From positions 124,001-188,000 of the forward strand of contig NZ_CP022987.1 of NCBI RefSeq assembly GCF_004022565.1: DNA of 64,000 nucleotides. Direction: 5' to 3'. Under the pieces are notes generated by a model. The model saw nothing but the letters and a program-made list of their open reading frames with translations, had not been told where the DNA came from and searched no databases. This DNA is from Pollutimonas thiosulfatoxidans (lineage in GTDB: Bacteria; Pseudomonadota; Gammaproteobacteria; Burkholderiales; Burkholderiaceae_B). Of the stretch, positions 50,609 through 58,025 are shown in pieces. The first letter of the stretch is position 1. Each line of letters opens with the position of its first letter. The position numbers and the translations under genes were made by a program.

Positions 50609-51485
50609 CAGTAGCGGCAGGGGCCAGGGGGTCGGGGTTGTCGTGTTGTATATGAAGCCACAGCGCGCGCTTGGCGTCGGCGCCGACCACGGTGATGTTC
50701 AGGCCTTGATGGCTGATGCTGTCGCCGCGCCGCGGGATGCGCCCGAGCTCGGCAGCAAGCCAGCCGCCCAGCGTGTCGTAGTCGTCATTTTCCAGATCGG
50801 TATTGAAGCTGCGATTGAAGACGTCGATCTCGGTAATGCCCATGGCGCGCCAACTGTTGGTGCCGGTCTGGAAGATGGTCTTCTCGGCATCTTCGTCGTA
50901 TTCGTCTTCGATCTCGCCGACTATCTGTTCCAGCACATCTTCCATGGACACCAGCCCCGAGATGCCGCCATGCTCGTCAACGACAATGGCCAGGTGGTTG
51001 CGGCTGCTGCGAAAGTCGTGCAGCAAGACGTTCAGGCGCTTGGTTTCGGGGATGAAGACCGCGGGGCGGACCAGCGGGCGCAGATCGATGGCCGGGTTAG
51101 TGATGGACAGCAACAGGTCTTTGGCAAGCAGGATGCCGACAATATTGTCTTTGTCGTCTTCGTAAACAGGAAAGCGGGAGTGCCCGGTTTCGATGATCTC
51201 GGGCAGGACCTCGGCCAGGGGTTTGCTGATGTCCAGCATATCCATTTTAGAGCGTGGCACCATGATGTCGGCCACCGTCTGGTTGGCGACTTCGAGTGCG
51301 CCGGAAATCATGGCGTACGAATCGCCGTCCAGAACCTGTCGGTCGTGCGCCGCTTCGAGTACTGCCTTGATATCTTCGCGGTCTTCGGGTTCCGACGGTC
51401 TCATAAACGCCGTCAGGCGTACGAACAAGGATCTGGATGTGTTTTTTGCCGGGCGAGGCTCGGCGTCTGAGCTAGGTTCTGACAT
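50601..51485 (-). CDS. corC: CorC/YbeX-type CBS-domain protein
   Basis: A 294-residue cytoplasmic protein with two CBS domains (about residues 65-190; VADIMVPRSKMDML marks the first) and a C-terminal CorC/HlyC transporter-associated domain (about 210-290). It has been linked to magnesium/cobalt efflux and, more recently, to ribosome metabolism. The N-terminal transmembrane region of longer CorB-like proteins is absent. It overlaps lnt by eight bases and lies 60 bases after ybeY. Confidence 0.92.
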   Translation of the reverse strand: MSEPSSDAEPRPAKNTSRSLFVRLTAFMRPSEPEDREDIKAVLEAAHDRQVLDGDSYAMISGALEVANQTVADIMVPRSKMDMLDISKPLAEVLPEIIETGHSRFPVYEDDKDNIVGILLAKDLLLSITNPAIDLRPLVRPAVFIPETKRLNVLLHDFRSSRNHLAIVVDEHGGISGLVSMEDVLEQIVGEIEDEYDEDAEKTIFQTGTNSWRAMGITEIDVFNRSFNTDLENDDYDTLGGWLAAELGRIPRRGDSISHQGLNITVVGADAKRALWLHIQHDNPDPLAPAATDE

Positions 51486-51545
51486 TGTCCAATGGACTGT
51501 ATGGAAGGAGTTTTAGCATAACCGAAATTGCCTGATGGATTCGGG

Positions 51546-52040
51546 CTATTCGGGGCTGTAGGGGTTGTCTATGCCCATTGTATGCAGTATTTGCACCTCG
51601 AGCGCCTCCATGGCCACGGCCTGGTCCGCTTCGATGTGGTCATAGCCCAGCGCGTGCAGCACCCCGTGTATGGTCAGGTGCGCGGCGTGTGCCTGCACGG
51701 TCTTGTGCTGGTCGGCCGCCTCGCGATGGAGTACCGGCAGGCACAACACGACGTCGCCGCGCGCCGTGCCGTCCGGATCTGTGCCGTACTCGAAAGTCAG
51801 CACGTTGGTGGCGTAGTCTCTTTCGCGAAAGGCGTGGTTCAGTTGTCGGCCTTCGGCTTCGTCCACCAGTCGCAAGGTGAGTTCAACCGCGGAAAAGGCC
51901 GGCAGCGCTGCATCTGGAGTGGCTTGCCGCGCCTGCGCTACCGCTGCCACGGCACGCTGCACCCACCGACGCAGGCGCCACCGCGGCAGCTCGGGGGCAG
52001 GCTGGCCATACTGGATGGTCAGCGATACCTCAGGCGACAT
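51546..52040 (-). CDS. ybeY: Endoribonuclease YbeY
   Basis: Metal-dependent endoribonuclease needed for 16S rRNA 3' maturation and ribosome quality control. The 164-residue protein shows the zinc motif HLTIHGVLHALGYDH and the ATNVLTFEYG segment. I use ATG 52040, which gives MSPEVSLTIQYG and an eleven-base overlap with ybeZ; an ATG at 52064 is a less likely start because no ribosome binding site precedes it. Confidence 0.94.
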   Translation of the reverse strand: MSPEVSLTIQYGQPAPELPRWRLRRWVQRAVAAVAQARQATPDAALPAFSAVELTLRLVDEAEGRQLNHAFRERDYATNVLTFEYGTDPDGTARGDVVLCLPVLHREAADQHKTVQAHAAHLTIHGVLHALGYDHIEADQAVAMEALEVQILHTMGIDNPYSPE

Positions 52041-53049
52041 GGTCGCCTGCTTTCTCGTAGGCATCCACTATGCGTGCAACCAGGGGGTGGCGCACCACAT
52101 CGCGGCTCGTGAAGCGCGTGGTGGCGATGCCCTGTACGGATTCGAGCACATCGACGGCATGGGTCAGGCCGCTGGCCTGTCCGCGCGGCAGGTCCACCTG
52201 AGAGGGGTCGCCATTGATGACGGCCTTGCTCCCGAAGCCTATCCGCGTCAGGAACATCTTCATCTGCTCGGGCGTGGTGTTTTGCGCCTCGTCCAGAATG
52301 ACGAATGCATTGTTCAAGGTGCGGCCGCGCATATAGGCCAGTGGCGCGATCTCGATGGTTTGCTTTTCGAATAGCCGCTGCACCCGCTCTATGCCCATCA
52401 GGTCGTACAGTGCGTCATACAGGGGCCGCAGATAGGGGTCTACTTTCTGCACCAGGTCGCCGGGCAGAAAGCCCAGGCGCTCACCGGCCTCGACGGCGGG
52501 ACGCGTCAGCACCAGGCGCTGTACGGTTTCGCGCTCGAGCGCATCAATGGCGCAAGCCACGGCCAACCAGGTCTTGCCGGTGCCGGCGGGCCCAACACCG
52601 AAGGTGATGTCGTGCTTGAGAATATGATGGAGATACTCGCGCTGGCGCGGCGTACGCGGACGCAGGTCCGAGCGCCGCGTGCGCAACTGAAGGGTAGGAT
52701 CGTTTGCTGGAGCAGTCTCGGCTACGGGAACAGGCTCGGGGGCGGGCGGCGGCTCGGCATCAGGATCCGTACGCCCGGCGCCCAGTTCGACCAGGCCCAG
52801 TTGAATGTCATCGATCGACAAGGCTTTGTGCACGGCCCTGTCGTGAAACCACGTCAGCGCCCTCGCTGCCGCTTCCGCCTGGTCGCCGCTGATGTTGACG
52901 TTGTCGCCGCGGCGCTGCAGCGTGACGTTCCAGCCGTCGGCAATCTGCCGCAGGTTTTCGTCCAACGGGCCGCATAGATTGGCCAACTGCGTGTTGTCGC
53001 CATCCAGGTGAACCAGCACAGCTTGTTTACGCCTGACGGCTTTGTTCAT
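52030..53049 (-). CDS. ybeZ: PhoH-like ATPase (YbeZ)
   Basis: A 339-residue P-loop ATPase that works with YbeY in rRNA processing. The N-terminal KH-like domain (about 1-90) precedes a Pro/Ala-rich linker of some 40 residues. The ATPase core carries Walker A (GVGPAGTGKTWLA), GERLGFLPGDLVQKVDPYLRPLYD and Walker B (FVILDEAQNTT). The ATG at 53049 forms a four-base ATGA overlap with the miaB stop. Confidence 0.95.
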   Translation of the reverse strand: MNKAVRRKQAVLVHLDGDNTQLANLCGPLDENLRQIADGWNVTLQRRGDNVNISGDQAEAAARALTWFHDRAVHKALSIDDIQLGLVELGAGRTDPDAEPPPAPEPVPVAETAPANDPTLQLRTRRSDLRPRTPRQREYLHHILKHDITFGVGPAGTGKTWLAVACAIDALERETVQRLVLTRPAVEAGERLGFLPGDLVQKVDPYLRPLYDALYDLMGIERVQRLFEKQTIEIAPLAYMRGRTLNNAFVILDEAQNTTPEQMKMFLTRIGFGSKAVINGDPSQVDLPRGQASGLTHAVDVLESVQGIATTRFTSRDVVRHPLVARIVDAYEKAGDHVA

Positions 53050-54461
53050 GCGCTGCCCCGGGCAGAGGGTTCGTTGATGACGATCTCGCCTTTCAGTGAA
53101 TTGGTCATGGTCTGCGTAATGCGCACGTCCACCATCTGTCCTATCAGGCGCGGTTGCCCGGCGAAGTTGACGATGCGGTTGTTCTCGCAACGCCCGGATA
53201 GCTCCTTGGGGTCGCGGCGTGAGGGTTTCTCGACCAGCACCCGCTGGATGCTGCCGACCATGGACGTGCTGATCGCAGCAGCCTGTTCGTTGATCAAGGC
53301 TTGAAGGCGATGCAGACGCGCAAGCTTCACGTCCTTGGGCGTGTCGTCCTGCAGGTCGGCCGCAGGTGTGCCGGGACGCCGCGAATAAATAAACGAGAAC
53401 GACGTATCAAAGCCCACGTCGCGTATCAGCGACATGGTTTTCTCGAAATCGGCTTCGGTCTCGCCCGGAAACCCGATGATGAAGTCGGACGACAGCGTCA
53501 AGCCCGGCCGCGCGGCGCGCAAGCGGCGCACTATGGACTTGAACTCCAGCGTGGTGTAGCCGCGCTTCATGGCGGCCAGCACCGCGTCGCTGCCTGCTTG
53601 CACCGGTAAATGAAGAAACGGCACCAGCTTGGGCAGGGCGCCATGCGCCTCGATAAGCCGGGTCGTCATCTCCTTGGGATGCGAGGTGGTGTAGCGTATG
53701 CGCTCTATGCCGGGTATGTCGTGGACGTACTCCAGCAGCATGGCGAAGTCGGCGATGTCGTGACTGTCGCCCATGGGGCCACGATAGGCATTCACGTTCT
53801 GCCCCAGCAGTGTGACCTCTTTGACGCCCTGATCGGCCAGGTCGGCGACCTCTACCAGCACGTCATCGAAGGGCCGGGAAACCTCGGCGCCGCGCGTGTA
53901 CGGTACGACACAGAAGCTGCAGTACTTGCTGCAGCCTTCCATGATGGAGACAAAGGCGGTGGGCCCATCTACGCGAGCGGGGGGCATCGCGTCGAATTTT
54001 TCGATTTCGGGAAAGCTGATATCGACCTGGGAACGCCCCTGTGTGCGTCGCTTGGCGATCAGTTCGGGCAAGCGGTGCAGGGTTTGCGGTCCGAAGACGA
54101 CATCGACATAGGGCGCGCGCTTGACGATGGCGTCGCCTTCCTGGCTGGCCACGCAGCCGCCTACACCGATGATCAGGTCGGGATTGCTTTGCTTCAGGTG
54201 CTGTACCCGTCCGAGATCGGAAAACACTTTTTCTTGCGCTTTCTCGCGTACCGAACAGGTGTTGAACAGAATGATGTCTGCTTCGTCGGGATTCTGCGTC
54301 AGTTCGACGCCTTGGGACTCGCGCAGGACATCGACCATCTTGTCTGAGTCGTATTCGTTCATCTGACACCCAAAGGTCCGGATAAACACCTTGCGCTGTC
54401 GGGGCGAAGACGCAGTTTGTGCGGCGGCTGCGGCAGCACGTTTTATAGTGGTTTCTTGCAT
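53046..54461 (-). CDS. miaB: tRNA-2-methylthio-N6-dimethylallyladenosine synthase MiaB
   Basis: Radical SAM methylthiotransferase acting on A37 of tRNAs that read UNN codons. The 471-residue protein has the auxiliary cluster cysteines in RTFGCQMNEYDSD, FNTCSVREKAQEK and GVGGCVASQ, the radical SAM motif CSKYCSFC, and a C-terminal TRAM domain (from about residue 400). The first 23 residues form an Ala-rich extension. The gene is divergent from sorA and heads the ybeZ-ybeY-corC-lnt run. Confidence 0.97.
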   Translation of the reverse strand: MQETTIKRAAAAAAQTASSPRQRKVFIRTFGCQMNEYDSDKMVDVLRESQGVELTQNPDEADIILFNTCSVREKAQEKVFSDLGRVQHLKQSNPDLIIGVGGCVASQEGDAIVKRAPYVDVVFGPQTLHRLPELIAKRRTQGRSQVDISFPEIEKFDAMPPARVDGPTAFVSIMEGCSKYCSFCVVPYTRGAEVSRPFDDVLVEVADLADQGVKEVTLLGQNVNAYRGPMGDSHDIADFAMLLEYVHDIPGIERIRYTTSHPKEMTTRLIEAHGALPKLVPFLHLPVQAGSDAVLAAMKRGYTTLEFKSIVRRLRAARPGLTLSSDFIIGFPGETEADFEKTMSLIRDVGFDTSFSFIYSRRPGTPAADLQDDTPKDVKLARLHRLQALINEQAAAISTSMVGSIQRVLVEKPSRRDPKELSGRCENNRIVNFAGQPRLIGQMVDVRITQTMTNSLKGEIVINEPSARGSA

Positions 54462-54552
54462 GATGGTCGCCGTAACGGGTGTATATCCCGCGGGCAGGGT
54501 AGAAAAAAGATCAATTGTACGTTATAGGCTTGATTCTGAAGCTTATATCTCA

Positions 54553-54585
54553 TTGATATAACCTTATTTGGGCAGTATATATAAT
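54553..54585 (+). promoter_or_regulatory. Probable sorAB promoter with overlapping palindrome
   Basis: TTGATA (54553-54558), a 17-base gap and TATATA (54576-54581), or the overlapping TATAAT at 54580-54585, form a good sigma-70 promoter. TATATC and GATATA (54544-54549, 54555-54560) form an inverted repeat with a five-base centre over the -35 box, a likely operator. Confidence 0.55.
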
Positions 54586-54596
54586 GGGTATGACGT

Positions 54597-54616
54597 CGAG
54601 CCGGATACCCGGCTCG
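54597..54616 (+). other. Stem-loop in sorA leader
   Basis: CGAGCCGG (54597-54604), loop ATAC, CCGGCTCG (54609-54616): a perfect eight-pair hairpin in the sorA leader, 52 bases before the start codon. It has no T-tract, so it is more likely an RNA-stabilising or regulatory element than a terminator. Confidence 0.5.
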
Positions 54617-54668
54617 ATATGGAGCCCCGCGGTCGAGGGGCGTGCTCGTTGGTATCGGAGGAGATCCC

Positions 54669-55883
54669 ATGGAAGAAGTAAGCAATATTGGTCGTCGACG
54701 CATGTTGGCGACAACGGGCGGCGTAGTCGCCCTGGCCGGACTAGGCAGCATGGCGCGCGCCAATGCCGCCGGCACCGCCGCCGCAGCGGATGCGAAACCA
54801 CTGCCGCCGTATACCGACTGGAAAGACGCGGACAGCGTCATCGTGCACAGCGCCAATACCATCGAGACCAAGCGCACGGCTTTTGGCTCGGGCGTAGTCA
54901 CACCCTCTGACCGCCTGTTTGTTCGCAACAACCTTACCCCGCCCTCCGCCGACATCATGAAGGATCCGGACGGCTGGAAGATGGAAGTCAGCGGTGTCAA
55001 GAAGCCGCGCAGTTTTACCGTAGCCGAACTGAAGACACTGGGTCTGAACGCCGTGCCTATGGTGCTGCAGTGCTCCGGCAACGGCCGGGCATGGTTTCCC
55101 CACAAGCCCAGCGGTACCCAATGGACCGTGGGCGCCGCCGGCTGCGTGATCTTTACCGGTGTGCCAGTACAGGCGGTGCTTGATGCCGTCGGCGGCATGG
55201 AAGACGGCATGGTCTACATGACCAGCACGGGTGGCGAAGAAATCCCCGCAGGCATCGATCCCACCACTGTCATGGTAGAGCGCTCTGTACCCCTGTCGGC
55301 CATCAAGGACGCGATCCTGGCCTGGGAGCTTAACGGCGAGCAACTGCCATTGGCTCACGGCGGCCCCTTGCGCATTATTGTGCCGGGCTATACCGGCGTG
55401 AACTCCGTCAAGTACATCAAGCACTTGGCCTTCACTAAAGAACAGTCGCCGGCCAAGATCCAGCAAACCAGCTACCGGTTCTCGCCGGTGGGCACGCCGG
55501 GCGGCCCGCAGCACGATTCCATCTGGGAAATGCCTCCGAAGTCATGGATCAATTATCCTTCCGACCCCGACCAAACGGTCAAGGCCGGGCAGGTGCAGAT
55601 CAGCGGCGTAGCAATGGGCGGGATGTCGGCTGCCACGAAAATAGAAGTGTCGCTTAATGGCGGCAAGGATTGGCAAGCCGCGCAGTTCGTCGGCCCGGAT
55701 CTCGGCCCGTACGCCTGGCGCGAGTTTGTATTGTCCGCGAAGCTTGCGCCCGGCACTCACGAGCTGGCCAGCCGTACGGCCAACGAGGCAGGCCAGACGC
55801 AACCCGAAGAGCGCGCGGAAAACAACCGAGGCTATGTGAACAATGGCTGGCGCGACCATATGGTCAAGGTCACGGTGGCTTGA
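54669..55883 (+). CDS. sorA: Sulfite dehydrogenase molybdenum subunit (SorA/SoxC type)
   Basis: Periplasmic molybdoenzyme that oxidises sulfite to sulfate and donates electrons to cytochrome c. The 404-residue precursor has a twin-arginine signal (NIGRRRMLATTGG, cleavage near ARANA). The molybdopterin domain follows, with the metal ligand Cys135 (VLQCSGNGRAWF), and then a C-terminal dimerisation domain (about 285-404, VSLNGGKDWQAAQ). ATG 54669 follows GGAGGAG at 54656-54662. It is followed by a small cytochrome c gene, but a strong terminator lies between them. Confidence 0.93.
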   Translation: MEEVSNIGRRRMLATTGGVVALAGLGSMARANAAGTAAAADAKPLPPYTDWKDADSVIVHSANTIETKRTAFGSGVVTPSDRLFVRNNLTPPSADIMKDPDGWKMEVSGVKKPRSFTVAELKTLGLNAVPMVLQCSGNGRAWFPHKPSGTQWTVGAAGCVIFTGVPVQAVLDAVGGMEDGMVYMTSTGGEEIPAGIDPTTVMVERSVPLSAIKDAILAWELNGEQLPLAHGGPLRIIVPGYTGVNSVKYIKHLAFTKEQSPAKIQQTSYRFSPVGTPGGPQHDSIWEMPPKSWINYPSDPDQTVKAGQVQISGVAMGGMSAATKIEVSLNGGKDWQAAQFVGPDLGPYAWREFVLSAKLAPGTHELASRTANEAGQTQPEERAENNRGYVNNGWRDHMVKVTVA

Positions 55884-55938
55884 AGCGCCAGGCGGCGGGC
55901 TGCATAAGCGTGACCCGCCGGGTTTATAGTTATTTATT

Positions 55939-55966
55939 CATGCCCCGGTTCTGGGGCATGTTTTTT
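55939..55966 (+). terminator. Intrinsic terminator between sorA and sorB
   Basis: CATGCCCC (55939-55946), loop GGTTCT, GGGGCATG (55953-55960), then six T. A weaker CGGCGGG/CCCGCCG hairpin precedes it (55893-55920). It lies only 17 bases ahead of the sorB start codon. Confidence 0.85.
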
Positions 55967-55983
55967 ATCTTGAAGGGAGAAAA

Positions 55984-56319
55984 ATGAAATATTCCGGAAT
56001 CTCGAAGTTGGCGGGGGTGATGATGTTGTGTTTCGCCGGCGCCGCGACTGCCGGCGGCCCTGATGCGGCTCAACTGGAGATCGGCAAGGCGCTATTTAAA
56101 AGCGGCGCCGTGCCCGCCTGTGCGATCTGCCATACGCTGAAGGACGCGGAAGCCGAAGGCACGATAGGGCCGAATCTTGACGAGCAGAAACCGGATTTTG
56201 CGGTCGTGCGTAAATTCGTGGAAGAAGGCTCTGGGGCGATGCCTTCCTTTGCCTCTACCATGAGTGCTGAAGAAATGGATGCAGTGTCGGCTTATGTGGC
56301 CGAGGTCGCTGGTAAATAA
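55984..56319 (+). CDS. sorB: Monohaem cytochrome c subunit of sulfite dehydrogenase
   Basis: A 111-residue class I cytochrome c with a Sec signal peptide (cleavage near TAGG). The haem site is Cys46-Ala-Ile-Cys49-His50, and the axial Met lies in the GAMPSF segment. It would take electrons from SorA and pass them to the respiratory chain. AAGGGAG precedes the start. Its position after sorA is that of SorB, although a terminator between the two suggests lower or separate expression. Confidence 0.88.
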   Translation: MKYSGISKLAGVMMLCFAGAATAGGPDAAQLEIGKALFKSGAVPACAICHTLKDAEAEGTIGPNLDEQKPDFAVVRKFVEEGSGAMPSFASTMSAEEMDAVSAYVAEVAGK

Positions 56320-56365
56320 ACTCAGCTGGACCTTTTTAATTTAAGTCGCTATTTGAGTTCTTAAG

Positions 56366-56591
56366 AGACGGTGTGGCGGGTGCTGGGTTGGTCTCAGATC
56401 GCACGACCCTGGCTACGCCAGGGTTACCCGGGCGTTTGACCAGTTTCGGGGCGGACGCGAAACTCGGCGGATGGATAGCCCCCCGGGCTATCCAAAGCGC
56501 CCGCCTCAAACATCGCGTCCTTGCCTCCCCGAAACCGGCCAAACGCCCGGCGTGCTCAACCTTCGCCAACCCAGCACCCGCCACACCGTCT
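56366..56591. repeat. 226-bp long palindromic element
   Basis: The two ends are a perfect 26-base inverted repeat (56366-56391 and 56566-56591). Inside, 56428-56451 pairs with 56527-56550 at 22 of 24 positions, 56453-56460 pairs exactly with 56513-56520, GGCGG (56466) with CCGCC (56501), and TGGATAGCCC (56472-56481) with GGGCTATCCA (56485-56494). A side hairpin ACCCTGG/CCAGGGT (56406-56424) bulges from the left arm. The whole folds as one long hairpin between the convergent sorB and secF. No transposase gene and no clear target duplication are seen. Open frames through it are by-products of the palindrome. Confidence 0.9.
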
Positions 56592-56822
56592 TTATAGGAC
56601 GGCTTATTGACCATTTTGTATAGAAGCTCGCAGTCGCGGACTGCTTTCTTTAGCAGGGGCGTGCTCGGCCACATCTTTTGTGAAAGGTTGGCGTCTGCTG
56701 CTGACGCGGGGCTGCTCTGGCTTCCGGGGCGCTGTCTTGGCAACGGAGTCTTCCTTTCTCTGTACATGAGGCCGATATTGCGCCGCGTTGCTCGTGGTCG
56801 TTATCCTGCTCTAACGCTTCAG
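56592..56822. other. Non-coding stretch, nothing recognised
   Basis: Between the palindrome and the tandem repeats I find no gene, RNA or promoter that I can support. Open frames on both strands have low-complexity, Arg/Ala/Pro-rich translations without domains. Confidence 0.6.
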
Positions 56823-56898
56823 AGCGGCGCAGCAACTCCATCGCGGCACAGCAACTTCATAGCGGGACAGCAACTTCCTGTGGCATAGAAACCTCATA
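56823..56898. repeat. Four 19-bp tandem repeats
   Basis: Units begin at 56823, 56842, 56861 and 56880, each 19 bases, around a core like CAGCAACTTCAT. Units 2 and 3 are the closest, unit 4 the most diverged. They are head to tail with no spacers. A 19-base period is not a codon multiple, which fits non-coding DNA. Confidence 0.8.
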
Positions 56899-56971
56899 GC
56901 CCCACCCCACCCGCGTCGCCGGTCAAGAACTCAATGAACTGCTGTCAAAAACAGCACCATAAGGAAGGACC

Positions 56972-57009
56972 AAAAAAAACGGCCGACCCATATACCTCGG
57001 GTCGGCCGT
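56972..57009 (-). terminator. Terminator of yajC-secD-secF
   Basis: On the minus strand, ACGGCCGACCC (57009-56999) and GGGTCGGCCGT (56989-56979) form an eleven-pair stem with a nine-base loop, followed by a run of seven T. It lies 20 bases after the secF stop. Confidence 0.88.
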
Positions 57010-57029
57010 CAAACATTCAACAGTGGAAA

Positions 57030-57965
57030 TCAGCCCAGTTCGGCGCTCGGATCGTCCTTCTTGACTGGCTTGACGAGGTCTTCCCGCTTGATTCCCAGCC
57101 ACATTGCAATTGCAGCTGCCACGAACACCGACGAATAGATCCCGAACCAGATCCCGATGGTCAGGGCCAGCGAAAAATTATGCAGCGTAGGACCGCCGAA
57201 GAAGAACATCGACAACACCACCATCTGAGTCGAACCGTGCGTGATGATGGTCCGTGAAATGTTCTGTGTGATCGACAGATCGATAATCTCCGAGACCGGC
57301 ATTTTGCGCTGCTTGCGGAAGTTTTCCCGGATCCGGTCCATCACCACGACCGACTCGTTTACCGAATAGCCCAGCACCGCCAGTACCCCTGCCAGCACGG
57401 CCAGCGAGAACTCCCACTGGAAGAAGGCGAAAAAGCCCAGGATGATCACCACGTCGTGCAAGTTGGCGATCGCGCACGCCAGGGCAAGCTTCCATTCAAA
57501 GCGGAAGCCCAAATAAATCAGAATACCTGCGACCACGAAAAGCAAGGCCATCAAGCCGTTGTGCAACAGCTCCTGACCCACCTGCGGCCCCACGTATTCG
57601 ATACGGCGCAGCGTGGCGTCGCTATGCGTTTGTTGGAGCGCCTGCAGCACGACCTCACTTTGCTGGCTGGCATCCTGCCCTTCACGCGTGGGCAGGCGGA
57701 TGATGATGTCTCGCGAGGTGCCGAAGTTCTGTACCTGGAAGTCGGTATAGCCGAGTTCCTGCAGCGAGTCGCGAACCTCGTTCACCTCTATCGATTGCTG
57801 ATAATGGACCTCCATGACCGTGCCGCCCGTGAACTCGATGGACAGATGGAAGCCGCGCAACACAATGAACACCACCGCCGCGACGAAGGTAAGCAAGCTG
57901 ATCAGATTGAGCAGCAGCGCATGCCGCATGAAGGGGATGGTGCGATGAATTCGGAAAAATTCCAT
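57030..57965 (-). CDS. secF: Protein translocase subunit SecF
   Basis: Inner-membrane part of the SecDF complex, which uses the proton motive force to assist export. The 311-residue protein has six helices, an N-terminal MEFFRIHRTIPFMRHALLLN, the large periplasmic domain after LSIEFTGGTVMEV, and the conserved YSVNESVVVMDRIREN and FFGGPTLHNFSLAL regions. ATG 57965 is used, as the sequence upstream of it does not match SecF. secD ends 60 bases upstream, and a strong terminator follows. Confidence 0.96.
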   Translation of the reverse strand: MEFFRIHRTIPFMRHALLLNLISLLTFVAAVVFIVLRGFHLSIEFTGGTVMEVHYQQSIEVNEVRDSLQELGYTDFQVQNFGTSRDIIIRLPTREGQDASQQSEVVLQALQQTHSDATLRRIEYVGPQVGQELLHNGLMALLFVVAGILIYLGFRFEWKLALACAIANLHDVVIILGFFAFFQWEFSLAVLAGVLAVLGYSVNESVVVMDRIRENFRKQRKMPVSEIIDLSITQNISRTIITHGSTQMVVLSMFFFGGPTLHNFSLALTIGIWFGIYSSVFVAAAIAMWLGIKREDLVKPVKKDDPSAELG

Positions 57966-58025
57966 GTTGCTTTCCAGCGTAAAGAAGGTGAGGGCAGGCG
58001 CCGCGCGCCATGCCATGGCAGCAGC

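Noticed and set aside
56336..56767. A 143-codon frame through the long palindrome
   Set aside because: The frame is a by-product of the palindrome. It has no start context and no known domain.
56823..56898. CRISPR-like short repeats
   Set aside because: The 19-bp units are head to tail without spacers, and no cas genes are present.
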